Notes under the pieces: generated by a model | What the model was told of the DNA's origin: nothing | Seen by the model: only the letters and a program-made list of their open reading frames with translations | Databases searched by the model: none | Program-made: the position numbers and the translations under genes | In this document: piece by piece, positions 8,688-18,107 of the stretch | Numbering within the stretch: position 1 is the stretch's first letter | How the letters are laid out: each line of letters begins with the position of its first letter | From: Tabrizicola_A sp965284335 | Lineage (GTDB): Bacteria; Pseudomonadota; Alphaproteobacteria; Rhodobacterales; Rhodobacteraceae | Length of the DNA stretch: 64,000 bases | Assembly: GCF_965284335.1 (NCBI RefSeq) | Contig: NZ_OZ260076.1 | Strand: one strand, 5' to 3'

Positions 8688-9755
8688 TCAATCGTCCAGG
8701 ACATCATCCTTGTCGGCCATGGTGAAATCCAGCCCATTGGCGGCGCGGATCTTGTCCTCAATCTCGGCGGCGATGCCGGGGTTTTGCTTAAGGAAGGTTT
8801 TGGCGTTTTCACGCCCCTGCCCAATGCGCTCATCCTTGTAGGAATACCAGCTGCCCGACTTTTCAACGACCCCGGCTTTGACGCCAATATCCACCAGCTC
8901 GCCAACCTTAGAGATGCCCTCGCCATACATGATGTCAAACTCCACCTCGCGGAAGGGTGGCGAGACCTTGTTCTTCACCACCTTGACGCGCGTCGAATTG
9001 CCCACCACCTCATCGCGATCTTTGATCGCGCCGGTGCGGCGAATGTCCAAGCGGACAGAGGCGTAGAATTTCAACGCATTACCGCCCGTGGTGGTCTCGG
9101 GGCTACCAAACATCACGCCAATCTTCATGCGGATTTGGTTGATGAAAATCACCATGCAATTGCTGCGCCCGATGCTGGCGGTCAGCTTGCGCATTGCCTG
9201 GCTCATCAGACGGGCCTGGCTGCCCATCTGCATATCGCCCATATCGCCCTCAATCTCGGATTTTGGGACCAAGGCTGCGACAGAGTCGACCACAATCAGG
9301 TTTACCGCGCCTGAACGCACCAAGGTGTCGACAATTTCCAGCGCCTGTTCGCCGGTGTCGGGCTGGCTGATCAGCAGCTCATCCAGATTGACGCCCAGCT
9401 TTTTGGCATATTGCGGATCGAGCGCATGTTCGGCATCGACAAAGGCACAGACGCCGCCCTTCTTTTGACTTTCGGCCACGACATGCAGCGTCAGCGTGGT
9501 CTTGCCCGAGCTTTCCGGCCCGTAGATTTCAATGATCCGCCCCTGCGGCAAACCGCCGATCCCCAAGGCAATGTCCAGCCCAAGCGAGCCTGTCGAGGTC
9601 GCCTCGATATCCATCACCGCGTTGTCTTGCCCCAGCTTCATGATCGAGCCTTTGCCAAACTGCCGCTCAATCTGTGCCAGCGCGCTTTCCAGCGCCTTTG
9701 CCTTGTCCATGCCCTGCTTCCCGTTCAATTCGAGGAGGTTTGCCACCGCCACCAT
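8688..9755 (-). CDS. recA: Recombinase A
   Basis: 355-aa DNA strand-exchange ATPase and SOS co-protease. Walker A is GPESSGKTT, Walker B is LIVVDSVAALVP, and the DNA-binding loop regions are present (GSQARLMSQAMRKL, MVIFINQIRMKIG). The acidic tail ends MADKDDVLDD. The frame is open to 9836, but ATG 9755 is preceded by AAGGAG eight bases away and gives the family length; a later ATG at 9710 (MDKAKALESAL) is also possible. A LexA-like site lies upstream. Confidence 0.97.
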   Translation of the reverse strand: MVAVANLLELNGKQGMDKAKALESALAQIERQFGKGSIMKLGQDNAVMDIEATSTGSLGLDIALGIGGLPQGRIIEIYGPESSGKTTLTLHVVAESQKKGGVCAFVDAEHALDPQYAKKLGVNLDELLISQPDTGEQALEIVDTLVRSGAVNLIVVDSVAALVPKSEIEGDMGDMQMGSQARLMSQAMRKLTASIGRSNCMVIFINQIRMKIGVMFGSPETTTGGNALKFYASVRLDIRRTGAIKDRDEVVGNSTRVKVVKNKVSPPFREVEFDIMYGEGISKVGELVDIGVKAGVVEKSGSWYSYKDERIGQGRENAKTFLKQNPGIAAEIEDKIRAANGLDFTMADKDDVLDD

Positions 9756-9804
9756 TGCCACACTCCTTATCACATGACCGCACGTCGGCGGCAATTGCCC
9801 GCAT

Positions 9805-9819
9805 GTTCGCCGTTTGTTT
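9805..9819. promoter_or_regulatory. Candidate LexA (SOS) box upstream of recA
   Basis: GTTC, seven bases, then GTTT: one mismatch from the direct repeat GTTC-N7-GTTC established for LexA in Rhodobacter and other alphaproteobacteria. It lies 50-64 bases before the recA ATG. Position fits; the mismatch keeps this tentative. Confidence 0.45.
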
Positions 9820-9971
9820 CCAACGTATGAATACAAAACAAGAACATTTCAATCAAAATCTTCACCCCCAGCTTTTCACGATCATGATTAAGGAATAGTT
9901 AGCGCCAGTCGCTTTGGGCGGGCTATGACCTGTCTCAGAAAATTTGCAACAAAAGCAGGGTTGTCAGCGTT

Positions 9972-10568
9972 ATGATGGTGTTCTGGCAGGAAAAACTGGC
10001 CATTTTGGCCACACCCAAGACCGCATCCACCGCAATTGAATCGGCACTGGGCTCTTTGGCGGCCGTTGTGATTCAGCGCCCAAGGGCCCTGAAACACACC
10101 GATGCGTCGCGATTCGCGGCGCATTGGAAACCCTATCTTGCCGAGGCCGCCGGGGCCGAGTTTGAAGTTGCCGCCTTGATGCGCGAGCCGCGCGATTGGC
10201 TGGGCAGCTGGTATCGCGATGGTCAGCGGGATGATGCAGAACCCGAACGTTCAACTCGTGGCCTAAGTTTTGATGACTTTGTCCAAGCCTATTGCGCGAC
10301 GGGTCTAAAGGCTGGCTTTGCAGATGTCGGATCACAAGCGGCGTTTTTGGGAGGGCGCGGCCCTGCGCGGGTAAACCGAATTTTCCGCTATGAAGCGCTG
10401 GATGACTTCGTCGATTATCTGGAAGATCGGCTAGGATGCGAAATCATCCTGCCGCGTCTGAACGTCTCGCCCGCTGCCAACACCAGCCTTTCGTCGCAGA
10501 CCGAAGCCCTGCTGCGCCAGGTCTGCGCCGAGGATTTCGCGCTTTACGAAGGTTTGTCGCGCACCTGA
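9972..10568 (+). CDS. Sulfotransferase-like P-loop protein
   Basis: 198-aa protein. Near the N-terminus ATPKTASTAIESAL resembles the 5'-phosphosulfate-binding loop of sulfotransferases (PKTGTT type), and MREPRDWLGSWYR resembles the 3'-phosphate-binding R..P..R..S segment. I recall close relatives in Rhodobacterales being called gamma-glutamyl kinase; I see nothing of ProB here. The acceptor substrate is unknown. Oriented divergently from recA and convergently with cckA. Confidence 0.65.
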   Translation: MMVFWQEKLAILATPKTASTAIESALGSLAAVVIQRPRALKHTDASRFAAHWKPYLAEAAGAEFEVAALMREPRDWLGSWYRDGQRDDAEPERSTRGLSFDDFVQAYCATGLKAGFADVGSQAAFLGGRGPARVNRIFRYEALDDFVDYLEDRLGCEIILPRLNVSPAANTSLSSQTEALLRQVCAEDFALYEGLSRT

Positions 10569-10606
10569 AACATCAGATTGTAAAGCGCAGCCCCCGGATG
10601 TCGGGC

Positions 10607-12973
10607 TTAGTGCAGCATTTGCCCCTGAACCGTTGCGGCAAGATCTGAAAGGGAAAACGGTTTGGGCAAGAAAACCGAATTCGGAATCCGTGATTGCATT
10701 TCGGCCAAGGCATCTTCGGCGTAGCCGGACACGAAGATCACCTTGACATGCGGCCGTTCTTCCAGCGCCAGCTTGACCCAAGATGGGCCATCCATGCCCG
10801 GCATCACCACATCGGTGACAAAAACATCAACCTCAAGCTTGGGGTCTTGCAGCGTGCGCAGCGCTTCTTCGGCGCTATCGGCCTCTAGCACGGTATATCC
10901 CCGCATCCTAAGCGCGCGGCTGGCAAAGGCACGGACGGGGGCTTCATCTTCGACCAACAAAACCACCCCCTCGCCCGGGCGCATAATCTGATTTGCTTTT
11001 GGCGCAGGTTTTGGCGACATCTCTTCGCCGTCCAATGCTTTGTGAATGGGGAAATACAGTTGAAAGATGGTGCCCTCACCTTCAGTGGAATCCACGAATA
11101 TGAAACCGCCTGACTGTTTGACGATGCCATAGGCGGTGGACAGACCAAGGCCCGTGCCCTCGCCAGTTTTCTTGGTGGTGTAAAAGGGTTCAAAGATTTT
11201 TTGCAATCGGTCTGGCGCAATGCCACAGCCGGTATCGCTGACACGGATCAGCGCATAATCCCCGGCGGGCACTGCGGCACGATCGCGGCGCATCTCCTCG
11301 CGCAAGCTTAAAGCCTCGGTTTCGATGTTGATCGTGCCACCCTCGGGCATGGCATCGCGCGCATTGACCACAAGGTTCATGATGACCTGCTCCAACTTGC
11401 GCCGATCGGCCCGGATGTGCTGCAAATCGTTGCCATGGGTCAAACGCAAAGAGACCCGTTCCCCCACCAGACGGTTCAGCAGATGGGTCAGCTCTGACAG
11501 AACGTCGCCCAGATCCAGACGTTCGGGTTTCAGCGTCTGTTTGCGGGAATAGGCCAAAAGCTGGCCCACCAGTGCCGCCGCGCGGTTGGCGTTTTGGTGA
11601 ATTTGGATGAGATCGGCATAGGCCGGATCCTCGGCCGTGTGGCGCAGCAACAAAAGATCACAATGGCCAGAAATCGCGGTCAACAAATTGTTGAAATCAT
11701 GGGCAATACCACCGGCAAGCTGGCCAATCGCCTGCATTTTTTGACTTTGGACAAACTGCGCCTCGAGAGTTTTGAGCGCGGTGGCGTCTTGCAAAATTGC
11801 CACCACACCCGGACGCCCCGCCTCGACGATCCGGCGCAACGTCACCTGCACAAAGGCCTCTGGGCCCAAATGCCGCGCGGTCAAAACCTCGGCCCCGCCG
11901 GGTTTGCGTTCGGCCACCACATCAGCCAGCCAATCCCCCACCGGCCGGCCCAGACCATCAAACAGATCATGAAACGAGAGCGTGCTGTCAGGTGCCAGAT
12001 GCAACTGATCGCGTGCAGCCGCATTGGCCGCGCGCAAGGCGCCATCAGGGGAAAACTTCATCAAAGGCACCGGCACAAGTTCAAAATCGGCCTGAACATG
12101 CGCTGCCGGGTCAGCCGCGGGCAAAGGCAGAAGGAAAATCTCTCGGCGTTCTGCGCCCCCTTCAACCTCGGCCAGAATGGCGCGCAAGGGACCATCGACG
12201 CCGTTCACCTCCACCTCTTCGCCTGAGCGCAGGGTGTGGCTGTTAAAGACCCGGTCCAGCCGTTTCGGCCGCCCCCCCAAAAGCCGGCGCATGGCCTCAT
12301 TAGAAAACAGCACAACCCCGGCCTTATTTGCCGTCAGCATCGGCAGGCTCAGGGTTTCAGCCCCCCGCCCAAAGGCGCTGCGATCGGCAAATTCTTCCAA
12401 CCGCCACAAAAAACGATCTTGCGCCAAGCGGTGCACAGAAAGCCGCGTGTGGCCGCGACGGCTGACCACATCCTCACGCGCCGCACCGGCATGGCTGGCG
12501 CGTGTTTGCAACCGATACAAAACGGCCGAAGGCGAAGCAAACGCCTCCCCCAGAACGGCGACCAGCGTGGCCCCTTGAACGCCACCGAATCGCTCACGCG
12601 CCGCCTGATTTTGAAACCGGATCTGACCTTCCATATCCGTGGTAAAGCTTGGGGTCGCGTCATGGCCCGTCATTTGAACAAGTTGACGATCCAACCGCCG
12701 CTGTTCAAAGGATTTCAGCCCAGCCAAACCGCGCGCGAAAATTACCAAGATGACAAAGGTCAACCCAACTGTTGCCGCCCCGATCCGCACCCAATGATCA
12801 TCAGAAAAACCAGCGATAACAAGGGAAAGAACAGAAAGCACCGTCAAAAGCACGACCCCATTCGGGCCATAGCCGCGACGACCAAACACCTCGGCCAGAT
12901 CGGTCAACGGTCTGCCTGTCAAAACCCATTCTCCCCTAAGAACACCAAAAGACGGCTGAGTTTGGGCTGCCAA
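10607..12973 (-). CDS. cckA: Hybrid histidine kinase CckA
   Basis: 788-aa cell-cycle kinase. Two membrane helices near residues 40-85 are followed by PAS-type sensor regions, the dimerisation/phosphoacceptor helix with GGIAHDFNNLLTAI, a HATPase domain (NLVVNARDAM, DTGCGIA, GEGTGLGLSTAYGIV) and a C-terminal receiver (VLLVEDEA, FVTDVVMPGMDG). In alphaproteobacteria CckA phosphorylates ChpT and, through it, CtrA and CpdR; in Rhodobacter this controls motility and gene transfer agents. The start is uncertain: 12973 is a TTG without a clear ribosome site, while an in-frame TTG at 12922 has AGGGGAG eight bases upstream. Confidence 0.92.
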   Translation of the reverse strand: MAAQTQPSFGVLRGEWVLTGRPLTDLAEVFGRRGYGPNGVVLLTVLSVLSLVIAGFSDDHWVRIGAATVGLTFVILVIFARGLAGLKSFEQRRLDRQLVQMTGHDATPSFTTDMEGQIRFQNQAARERFGGVQGATLVAVLGEAFASPSAVLYRLQTRASHAGAAREDVVSRRGHTRLSVHRLAQDRFLWRLEEFADRSAFGRGAETLSLPMLTANKAGVVLFSNEAMRRLLGGRPKRLDRVFNSHTLRSGEEVEVNGVDGPLRAILAEVEGGAERREIFLLPLPAADPAAHVQADFELVPVPLMKFSPDGALRAANAAARDQLHLAPDSTLSFHDLFDGLGRPVGDWLADVVAERKPGGAEVLTARHLGPEAFVQVTLRRIVEAGRPGVVAILQDATALKTLEAQFVQSQKMQAIGQLAGGIAHDFNNLLTAISGHCDLLLLRHTAEDPAYADLIQIHQNANRAAALVGQLLAYSRKQTLKPERLDLGDVLSELTHLLNRLVGERVSLRLTHGNDLQHIRADRRKLEQVIMNLVVNARDAMPEGGTINIETEALSLREEMRRDRAAVPAGDYALIRVSDTGCGIAPDRLQKIFEPFYTTKKTGEGTGLGLSTAYGIVKQSGGFIFVDSTEGEGTIFQLYFPIHKALDGEEMSPKPAPKANQIMRPGEGVVLLVEDEAPVRAFASRALRMRGYTVLEADSAEEALRTLQDPKLEVDVFVTDVVMPGMDGPSWVKLALEERPHVKVIFVSGYAEDALAEMQSRIPNSVFLPKPFSLSDLAATVQGQMLH

Positions 12974-13074
12974 TGGTTAATCAAGGCTTAAACGCCTTGG
13001 CCTTCGGCGTGATTTTATCGCCTATACGCGGGAAAAAGTCATTAAATTTCACCCAAAGGTTGCGCGAACCCCCT

Positions 13075-14229
13075 TTAGTCACCCCGTTCCAAAAGCGCGA
13101 GGAAAAATCCATCCCCGCCATGCAAGGGCGAGAACCTGCGTTGAAGACGGCAGCTAAACTGTGGAAATTGCGTCAAAAACGCAGAAATTTGGTCTTCATT
13201 TTCTTCACGGAAAACCGAACAGGTCGCGTAGGCCAGCACGCCTTGCGGGCCAAGCATGGCTGCGGCACGCGACAAGATGCTGGTTTGCACCTTAACAATC
13301 TGGGCCAAACGGGCGGGGGTCAGGGCCCATTTTCCCATAGGATCGCGCCGCCAACTGCCAGAGCCAGAACAAGGAACATCTGTTAAGATCAAATCATATA
13401 GCGCTGTTTTTTCTGGGTTTTGTAAAATATCGACCTGCACCCCTGCACGTTTTGCACGCAGCGGCAGATCACGCATTCGGCCTTGATCGGCATCATAGGC
13501 GAAAAGCTGCAAGCGTGCGCGGGCGGCCATGGCAAGGGTCTTGCCACCCCCGCCTGCGCACATGTCCAAAACCCGCAACCCATCTTTGAGCGGCAAAGCC
13601 TCGATCACCGCTTGGGACGAGGCGTCCTGCAATTCGACCAAGCCTTCTGCATAAAGGTTGGAATTCTGTATTTTTCTGGCGTTTTCAATAACCTCCAAGG
13701 CGTTTTCAACGCCGGGATAGGGCCGGGTTCCAATTCCCGCCTCGGCCAATGCAGCCATCGCCTGCGCAGGCGTTATTCTGGCACGGTTGACCCGCAAGAA
13801 AACCGGCGCACGCTGGCGCATTGCCAAAAGCGTTGCATCACATTCATCCCCCAAGGCATTGGAAAAATGAGGATATAGCCAGTCTGGAATATCCAATGCC
13901 TCCGCCCCTTGGGGCTGATGTCCCGTTTCATCCTCCGACACCACGGCGGGTGCGTGGCCAAGTCCGGTGAACAGCGCATCGAGATCAGCACCCGCAGCAC
14001 GCTGGCCGCCAAGGATCAGGCCCCGGCCCGTCATCCCCCCCCCAAGCGCCGCATAAGAACGTTTGCAGCGCAAGGCATCATAAACGAGATCACGTAGCGC
14101 GTGCCTATCGCCTGATCCCGCAAAGCGGTTGGCCCGGCCCCAGTTTGTAAGCGCCTGCTCGGCAGGTTCTCCGGCCAAAATCCGGTCGAGAACGGTCATG
14201 GCGGCGGACAGGCGGGCGGCGGGGGTCAT
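13075..14229 (-). CDS. rsmB: RsmB-family rRNA m5C methyltransferase
   Basis: 384-aa protein with an N-terminal NusB-like helical part (TVLDRILAGEPAEQAL) and a C-terminal SAM-dependent methyltransferase domain. DMCAGGGGKTLAMA is the cofactor loop; DVPCSGSGSWRRDP and YATCSVFREEN contribute the two cysteines used by RNA m5C methyltransferases. Likely target is C967 of 16S rRNA. The ATG (14229) overlaps the stop of the SDR gene as ATGA, so the two are translationally coupled. Confidence 0.9.
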   Translation of the reverse strand: MTPAARLSAAMTVLDRILAGEPAEQALTNWGRANRFAGSGDRHALRDLVYDALRCKRSYAALGGGMTGRGLILGGQRAAGADLDALFTGLGHAPAVVSEDETGHQPQGAEALDIPDWLYPHFSNALGDECDATLLAMRQRAPVFLRVNRARITPAQAMAALAEAGIGTRPYPGVENALEVIENARKIQNSNLYAEGLVELQDASSQAVIEALPLKDGLRVLDMCAGGGGKTLAMAARARLQLFAYDADQGRMRDLPLRAKRAGVQVDILQNPEKTALYDLILTDVPCSGSGSWRRDPMGKWALTPARLAQIVKVQTSILSRAAAMLGPQGVLAYATCSVFREENEDQISAFLTQFPQFSCRLQRRFSPLHGGDGFFLALLERGD

Positions 14230-14969
14230 GCCTTGCGCTCTTGCAAGATATTGCCGCCATCGACCACCAGCGTCGCCCCGTTCACATAAGAGGCGCCAGA
14301 GGAGGCCAGAAAGGCGACACAGGCCGCCACTTCCTCGGGGCAGCCTGCCCGACCGGGGGGCGTGGCCAAGGCGGCGCGCAGCTCTTCTGGGGTGGCCGCC
14401 TCGGTCGCGATCCAACCGGGGGCCACGGCATTGACCGTGACACCTTGTGCGGCCACCTCAAGCGCCAGCGCATGGGTCAGCCCCACCATCGCCGCCTTGG
14501 CCGCAGAATAGGCGGCCTCACCGGGGTTTGACACCATAGGCCCCGTGACCGAGGCCATCATCACCACGCGGCCCGATTGCGCGCGCAACATGGCGGGCAG
14601 ATAGGCCCGGGTGACCAAAACCGCCGTGGTCAGCGTGACATCCATTTGCCTGCGCCATTGGTCCGCCGACATATCGACAAAGGCGATCTGCTCAGCCGGG
14701 GCCAGAACCGACCCCATCCCGGCATTGTTCACCAAAACCGCCGCAGGTCCGGTTGTGTCATAAAGCCGCGCCACGGTGGCGGGGTCGGTCAGATCGCCTT
14801 GGAAGGCCAGAACAGAGAACCCTTCGGCCATCAGCTCGGCGCGGCGCGCTTCGATCCGGCCGGTGGTGGCGGTGATCGCCAGATCAAAGCCTGCAAGGCC
14901 CAAAGCCCGCGCGCAGGCCATACCGATGCCCCCCGCTGCCCCTGCGCCTGTGATGACTGCCAATGCCAT
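14226..14969 (-). CDS. Short-chain dehydrogenase/reductase
   Basis: 247-aa classical SDR. The N-terminal TGAGAAGGIG is the NAD(P)-binding glycine motif, NNAG follows, and the catalytic Ser and YSAAK are present (MMASVTGPMV...AAYSAAKAAM). It ends in the usual GATLVVDGG. The substrate cannot be predicted; 3-oxoacyl-ACP reductase-like activity is only one option. It overlaps rsmB by ATGA and is probably the first gene of that unit. Confidence 0.88.
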   Translation of the reverse strand: MALAVITGAGAAGGIGMACARALGLAGFDLAITATTGRIEARRAELMAEGFSVLAFQGDLTDPATVARLYDTTGPAAVLVNNAGMGSVLAPAEQIAFVDMSADQWRRQMDVTLTTAVLVTRAYLPAMLRAQSGRVVMMASVTGPMVSNPGEAAYSAAKAAMVGLTHALALEVAAQGVTVNAVAPGWIATEAATPEELRAALATPPGRAGCPEEVAACVAFLASSGASYVNGATLVVDGGNILQERKA

Positions 14970-15078
14970 TCTGCCCCCCGTTTCCCGCCCTTCCTAGCCG
15001 TCCTGCCCCGATCTCGCAACGCGGCAATCTTCTGCGCAGGGTCTGGCAATTTCCAGCGCGCTGCCCCACATCTGGCGC

Positions 15079-15699
15079 ATGATGCAGCACGACACAGAAC
15101 GCCTCTCGCAAATCTTGCCCCGGCTGGCCGAAGGCGATCAACCGCGCTTGACGGTGGCAGAGTTGATTGAGCGGATGCAAGACCGCGCCCATGCAGCGCT
15201 TTTGGTGCTGTTTGCGCTGCCAAACACCCTGCCCGCCATTCCCGGCACCTCGGCCTTGACGGGGATACCTTTGGTGTATCTGTCGCTGCAACTGACCTTG
15301 GGCCAAAAGCCATGGCTGCCTGCCTTTATTGCAAAGCGCAGCTTTCCAAGAGAGTCTTTGGCCTCGGTGTTGGATCAAGCAAAGCCTTGGCTTTTGCGCA
15401 GCGAAGGGCTGTTGCATCCGCGCCTTGGACAGCTGACGGGCCCGCGGGCGGAAAAGCTGGTGGGCATCTTGATGCTCTTCATGGCCTGTATGGTGGTTTT
15501 GCCGATCCCCTTTGGCAATATGCTGCCCTCTTTGGCCATTATCTTCTTTGCCCTTGGGCTTTTGGAAGAAGATGGGCTTTGGGTCATTGCAGGCGCGGTG
15601 ATGGTGGTGGTGAATATCGTGGTCTTCGCCACCTTGTTGTGGGGGCTTTTCAAGGCGGCGGTGTTCGTCTTTCTCGGCGCCTTTGGCTTTGCGCCCTAA
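15079..15699 (+). CDS. exoD: ExoD-family membrane protein
   Basis: 206-aa membrane protein of the ExoD family, first linked to exopolysaccharide synthesis and alkaline tolerance in rhizobia. Seen are the conserved ALLVLFALPNTLPAIPGTS and GIPLVYLSLQLTLGQKPWLP near the first hydrophobic segments, and two or three further hydrophobic segments in the C-terminal half. The start may be ATG 15079 or the adjacent ATG 15082. Stands alone, divergent from the SDR-rsmB unit and convergent with guaB. Confidence 0.85.
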   Translation: MMQHDTERLSQILPRLAEGDQPRLTVAELIERMQDRAHAALLVLFALPNTLPAIPGTSALTGIPLVYLSLQLTLGQKPWLPAFIAKRSFPRESLASVLDQAKPWLLRSEGLLHPRLGQLTGPRAEKLVGILMLFMACMVVLPIPFGNMLPSLAIIFFALGLLEEDGLWVIAGAVMVVVNIVVFATLLWGLFKAAVFVFLGAFGFAP

Positions 15700-15737
15700 C
15701 CGGCGCGGCCCCGCAAATTGCGCTTTGGACATCGGCC

Positions 15738-15770
15738 ATTCGGGGCCAGCCCAGATAGGCGGCCCCGAAT
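15738..15770 (-). terminator. Hairpin between exoD and guaB
   Basis: Arms ATTCGGGGCC (15738-15747) and GGCCCCGAAT (15761-15770) form a 10-bp perfect stem just beyond the guaB stop. There is no T-run on either strand, so it may stabilise the mRNA end rather than terminate by itself. Confidence 0.5.
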
Positions 15771-15777
15771 GAATGCA

Positions 15778-17238
15778 TTACCCGATCCGATAGTTCGGGC
15801 TTTCGCGGGTGATCTGCACATCATGGACGTGGCTTTCTTTAAGCCCCGCGCCGGTAATGCGCACGAAGCCGCAATTCTTGCGCATCTCGGCCACGGTGCG
15901 GTTGCCGGTATAGCCCATCGCAGCGCGCAAACCGCCCACCATCTGATGCAGCACCGCCGAGACGGTGCCTTTATAGGGCACCTGCCCTTCAATACCCTCG
16001 GGCACCAGTTTGTCGCTGGCCGCATCTTTTTGGAAATAGCGATCAGCCGAGCCGCGCGCCATGGCCCCAAGGCTGCCCATGCCGCGATAGGCCTTAAAGC
16101 TGCGGCCTTGATACAAGATCAACTCGCCGGGGCTTTCTTCGGTGCCGGCGATGGCGCTGCCGACCATGGCGCATGAGGCACCCGCCGCAATCGCCTTGGC
16201 AAAATCGCCCGAAAACTTGATGCCGCCATCGGCGATGATCGGCACATCCCCCGCCGCACGGGCCGCATCCATGATCGCGGTCAATTGCGGCACCCCCACG
16301 CCTGCGACGATGCGGGTGGTGCAAATGCTGCCCGGACCGATGCCGACCTTCACCGCATCTGCCCCCGCACCGATCAGCGCGCGCGTCGCCTCGGCGGTGG
16401 CGACATTGCCCGCCACGACCTGCACACCGCTATGGGCGGCCTTGATCCGCTCAACAGCCTTGGCCACGCCTTCGGAATGGCCATGGGCGGTGTCGATGAC
16501 CACCATATCCACGCCCGCCTCGATCAAGGCCATCGAGCGTTCAAAGCCCGCATCCCCAACGGTCGAGGCCGCAGCCACCCGCAGACGCCCCATCTCATCT
16601 TTGCAAGCCTGCGGGTTCAGCACCGATTTTTCAGTGTCTTTCAGCGTCAAAAGCCCGGTCAACTTGCCCTCGGCATCGGTCACCAAAAGCTTTTCGATCC
16701 GGCGCGATTTCATCAGGCTGATCGCCGCCTCGCGGTCCACCGGTTCGCGCAACAGCGCCAGATTGTCAGAGGACATCATCACCGACACCGGGGTGCGGTC
16801 ATCGGTGGCAAAGCGCATGTCACGATTGGTGACGATGCCGACCACCCGGCCCTGATGATCGACGACGGGAAAGCCGGTGATGTGATAGCGTTCCATCAAA
16901 ACTTTGGCATCGGCCAAGGTCTGATCGGGGGTTAGGGTGATGGGGGCATAGACCACGCCCGATTCAAAGCGTTTGACGCGGCTGACCTCGCGCGCTTGGG
17001 CCAGGATATCAAGATTGCGGTGAATAACGCCAATCCCGCCCGCCTGCGCCATGGCAATCGCCATCCGCGCCTCGGTCACAGTGTCCATCGCGCTGGACAG
17101 AAGTGGTATGTTCATACGGATGGATTGGGTGACATAGGTCGAGGTATCGGCATCCGAGGGCAGCACATTGGATGCAGCCGGGACCAACAGCACGTCGTCA
17201 AAGGTAAGTGCCTCGCGAATCTCCAAAGGGGCCTCCAT
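15778..17238 (-). CDS. guaB: IMP dehydrogenase
   Basis: 486-aa enzyme for the NAD-dependent step IMP to XMP in GMP synthesis. It has the split TIM barrel (LTFDDVLLVPA at the start), an inserted CBS-domain pair (about residues 95-205), the catalytic loop GPGSICTTR with its cysteine, ADGGIKFSGD for phosphate binding, and the MGSLGAM and RYFQ flap region. Full length. Transcribed alone, divergent from the class I amidotransferase. Confidence 0.97.
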   Translation of the reverse strand: MEAPLEIREALTFDDVLLVPAASNVLPSDADTSTYVTQSIRMNIPLLSSAMDTVTEARMAIAMAQAGGIGVIHRNLDILAQAREVSRVKRFESGVVYAPITLTPDQTLADAKVLMERYHITGFPVVDHQGRVVGIVTNRDMRFATDDRTPVSVMMSSDNLALLREPVDREAAISLMKSRRIEKLLVTDAEGKLTGLLTLKDTEKSVLNPQACKDEMGRLRVAAASTVGDAGFERSMALIEAGVDMVVIDTAHGHSEGVAKAVERIKAAHSGVQVVAGNVATAEATRALIGAGADAVKVGIGPGSICTTRIVAGVGVPQLTAIMDAARAAGDVPIIADGGIKFSGDFAKAIAAGASCAMVGSAIAGTEESPGELILYQGRSFKAYRGMGSLGAMARGSADRYFQKDAASDKLVPEGIEGQVPYKGTVSAVLHQMVGGLRAAMGYTGNRTVAEMRKNCGFVRITGAGLKESHVHDVQITRESPNYRIG

Positions 17239-17370
17239 CGGTTGGGCTGGGGAGTGTTCGTTTGACGGCTCCCCTTTTCACGGGTTTCGATGAAGTGCAA
17301 GGGCGATTTGCCCCCCTTGCGGCAGATAAACCGCCATGCATTGATGCCGCCAGATCTGAGGAGGCCAAGG

Positions 17371-18066
17371 ATGCGCGTTGCGATCATCGAAAACACCGCC
17401 GTCACGCACCACGGGCAAGTGGGCGTGGCGCTGCACGAGCTGGGCGCGCGGGTTGATCTGTGGAAGCCCTGGCGCGATGGGGCGCTGCCGGATTTGGGAA
17501 GCTATGATGCGCTGGTGGCCTTTGGCGGCGAGCAAAACGCTTTGGCCGACGACAGCCACCCCTATTTGCCGCGACTGGCGCGGTTGATGAAAGACAGCGC
17601 CGAGATGGGCATCGCGACCTTGGGCATCTGCCTTGGCTCGCAAGTTTTTGCCCGTGGTTTGGGGGCGGCAAACCACATTGGAACGGCCGGCGAATATGGC
17701 TGGTGCGAGGTGGAACTGACGGAAGCGGGTCGTGCCGACCCGGTTTTGGGCCATTTGCCTCAGCGATTTCCCATTCTGCAATGGCATTCCGACACATTTA
17801 CCCTGCCCGAAGGCGCAGCCCATCTTGTACAATCGCGCAATGTGGCATCGCAATGCTTTCGCTATGGCCGCGCGGGCTATGCCATGCAGTTTCACTTTGA
17901 GGCCCATCGCGCGGTGGCCGCCGATTGGGCGCGTGAATTCGCCCCAGCCTTTGAAGAGGCCCGCCCCGGCTGGGTGGAAAACTTTGCCGCCCACGCCGTC
18001 GCGCATGGGGCAGAGGCCGATGCCCATGGTCTGGTCATCGCGCGGGCTTGGGCGCAGTTAATCTAG
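17371..18066 (+). CDS. Class I glutamine amidotransferase
   Basis: 231-aa GATase1-fold protein. LGICLGSQVFARGLG carries the nucleophile cysteine and QFHFEAH the catalytic histidine region, as in GuaA-like amidotransferases. No synthetase domain is fused, so this is not GuaA; relatives include gamma-glutamyl-polyamine hydrolases and uncharacterised stand-alone enzymes. ATG 17371 is preceded by GAGGCCAAGG and starts MRVAIIENTAV; the longer frame from 17290 has no good ribosome site. Divergent from guaB. Confidence 0.85.
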   Translation: MRVAIIENTAVTHHGQVGVALHELGARVDLWKPWRDGALPDLGSYDALVAFGGEQNALADDSHPYLPRLARLMKDSAEMGIATLGICLGSQVFARGLGAANHIGTAGEYGWCEVELTEAGRADPVLGHLPQRFPILQWHSDTFTLPEGAAHLVQSRNVASQCFRYGRAGYAMQFHFEAHRAVAADWAREFAPAFEEARPGWVENFAAHAVAHGAEADAHGLVIARAWAQLI

Positions 18067-18107
18067 GCGCAGGGTCTGACATGGCGCGCCGGGGGCATCT
18101 GTCGGAT

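Noticed and set aside
10591..10609. AGCCC/GGGCT hairpin between the sulfotransferase-like gene and cckA
   Set aside because: Only five base pairs with no T-run; too weak to list as a terminator.
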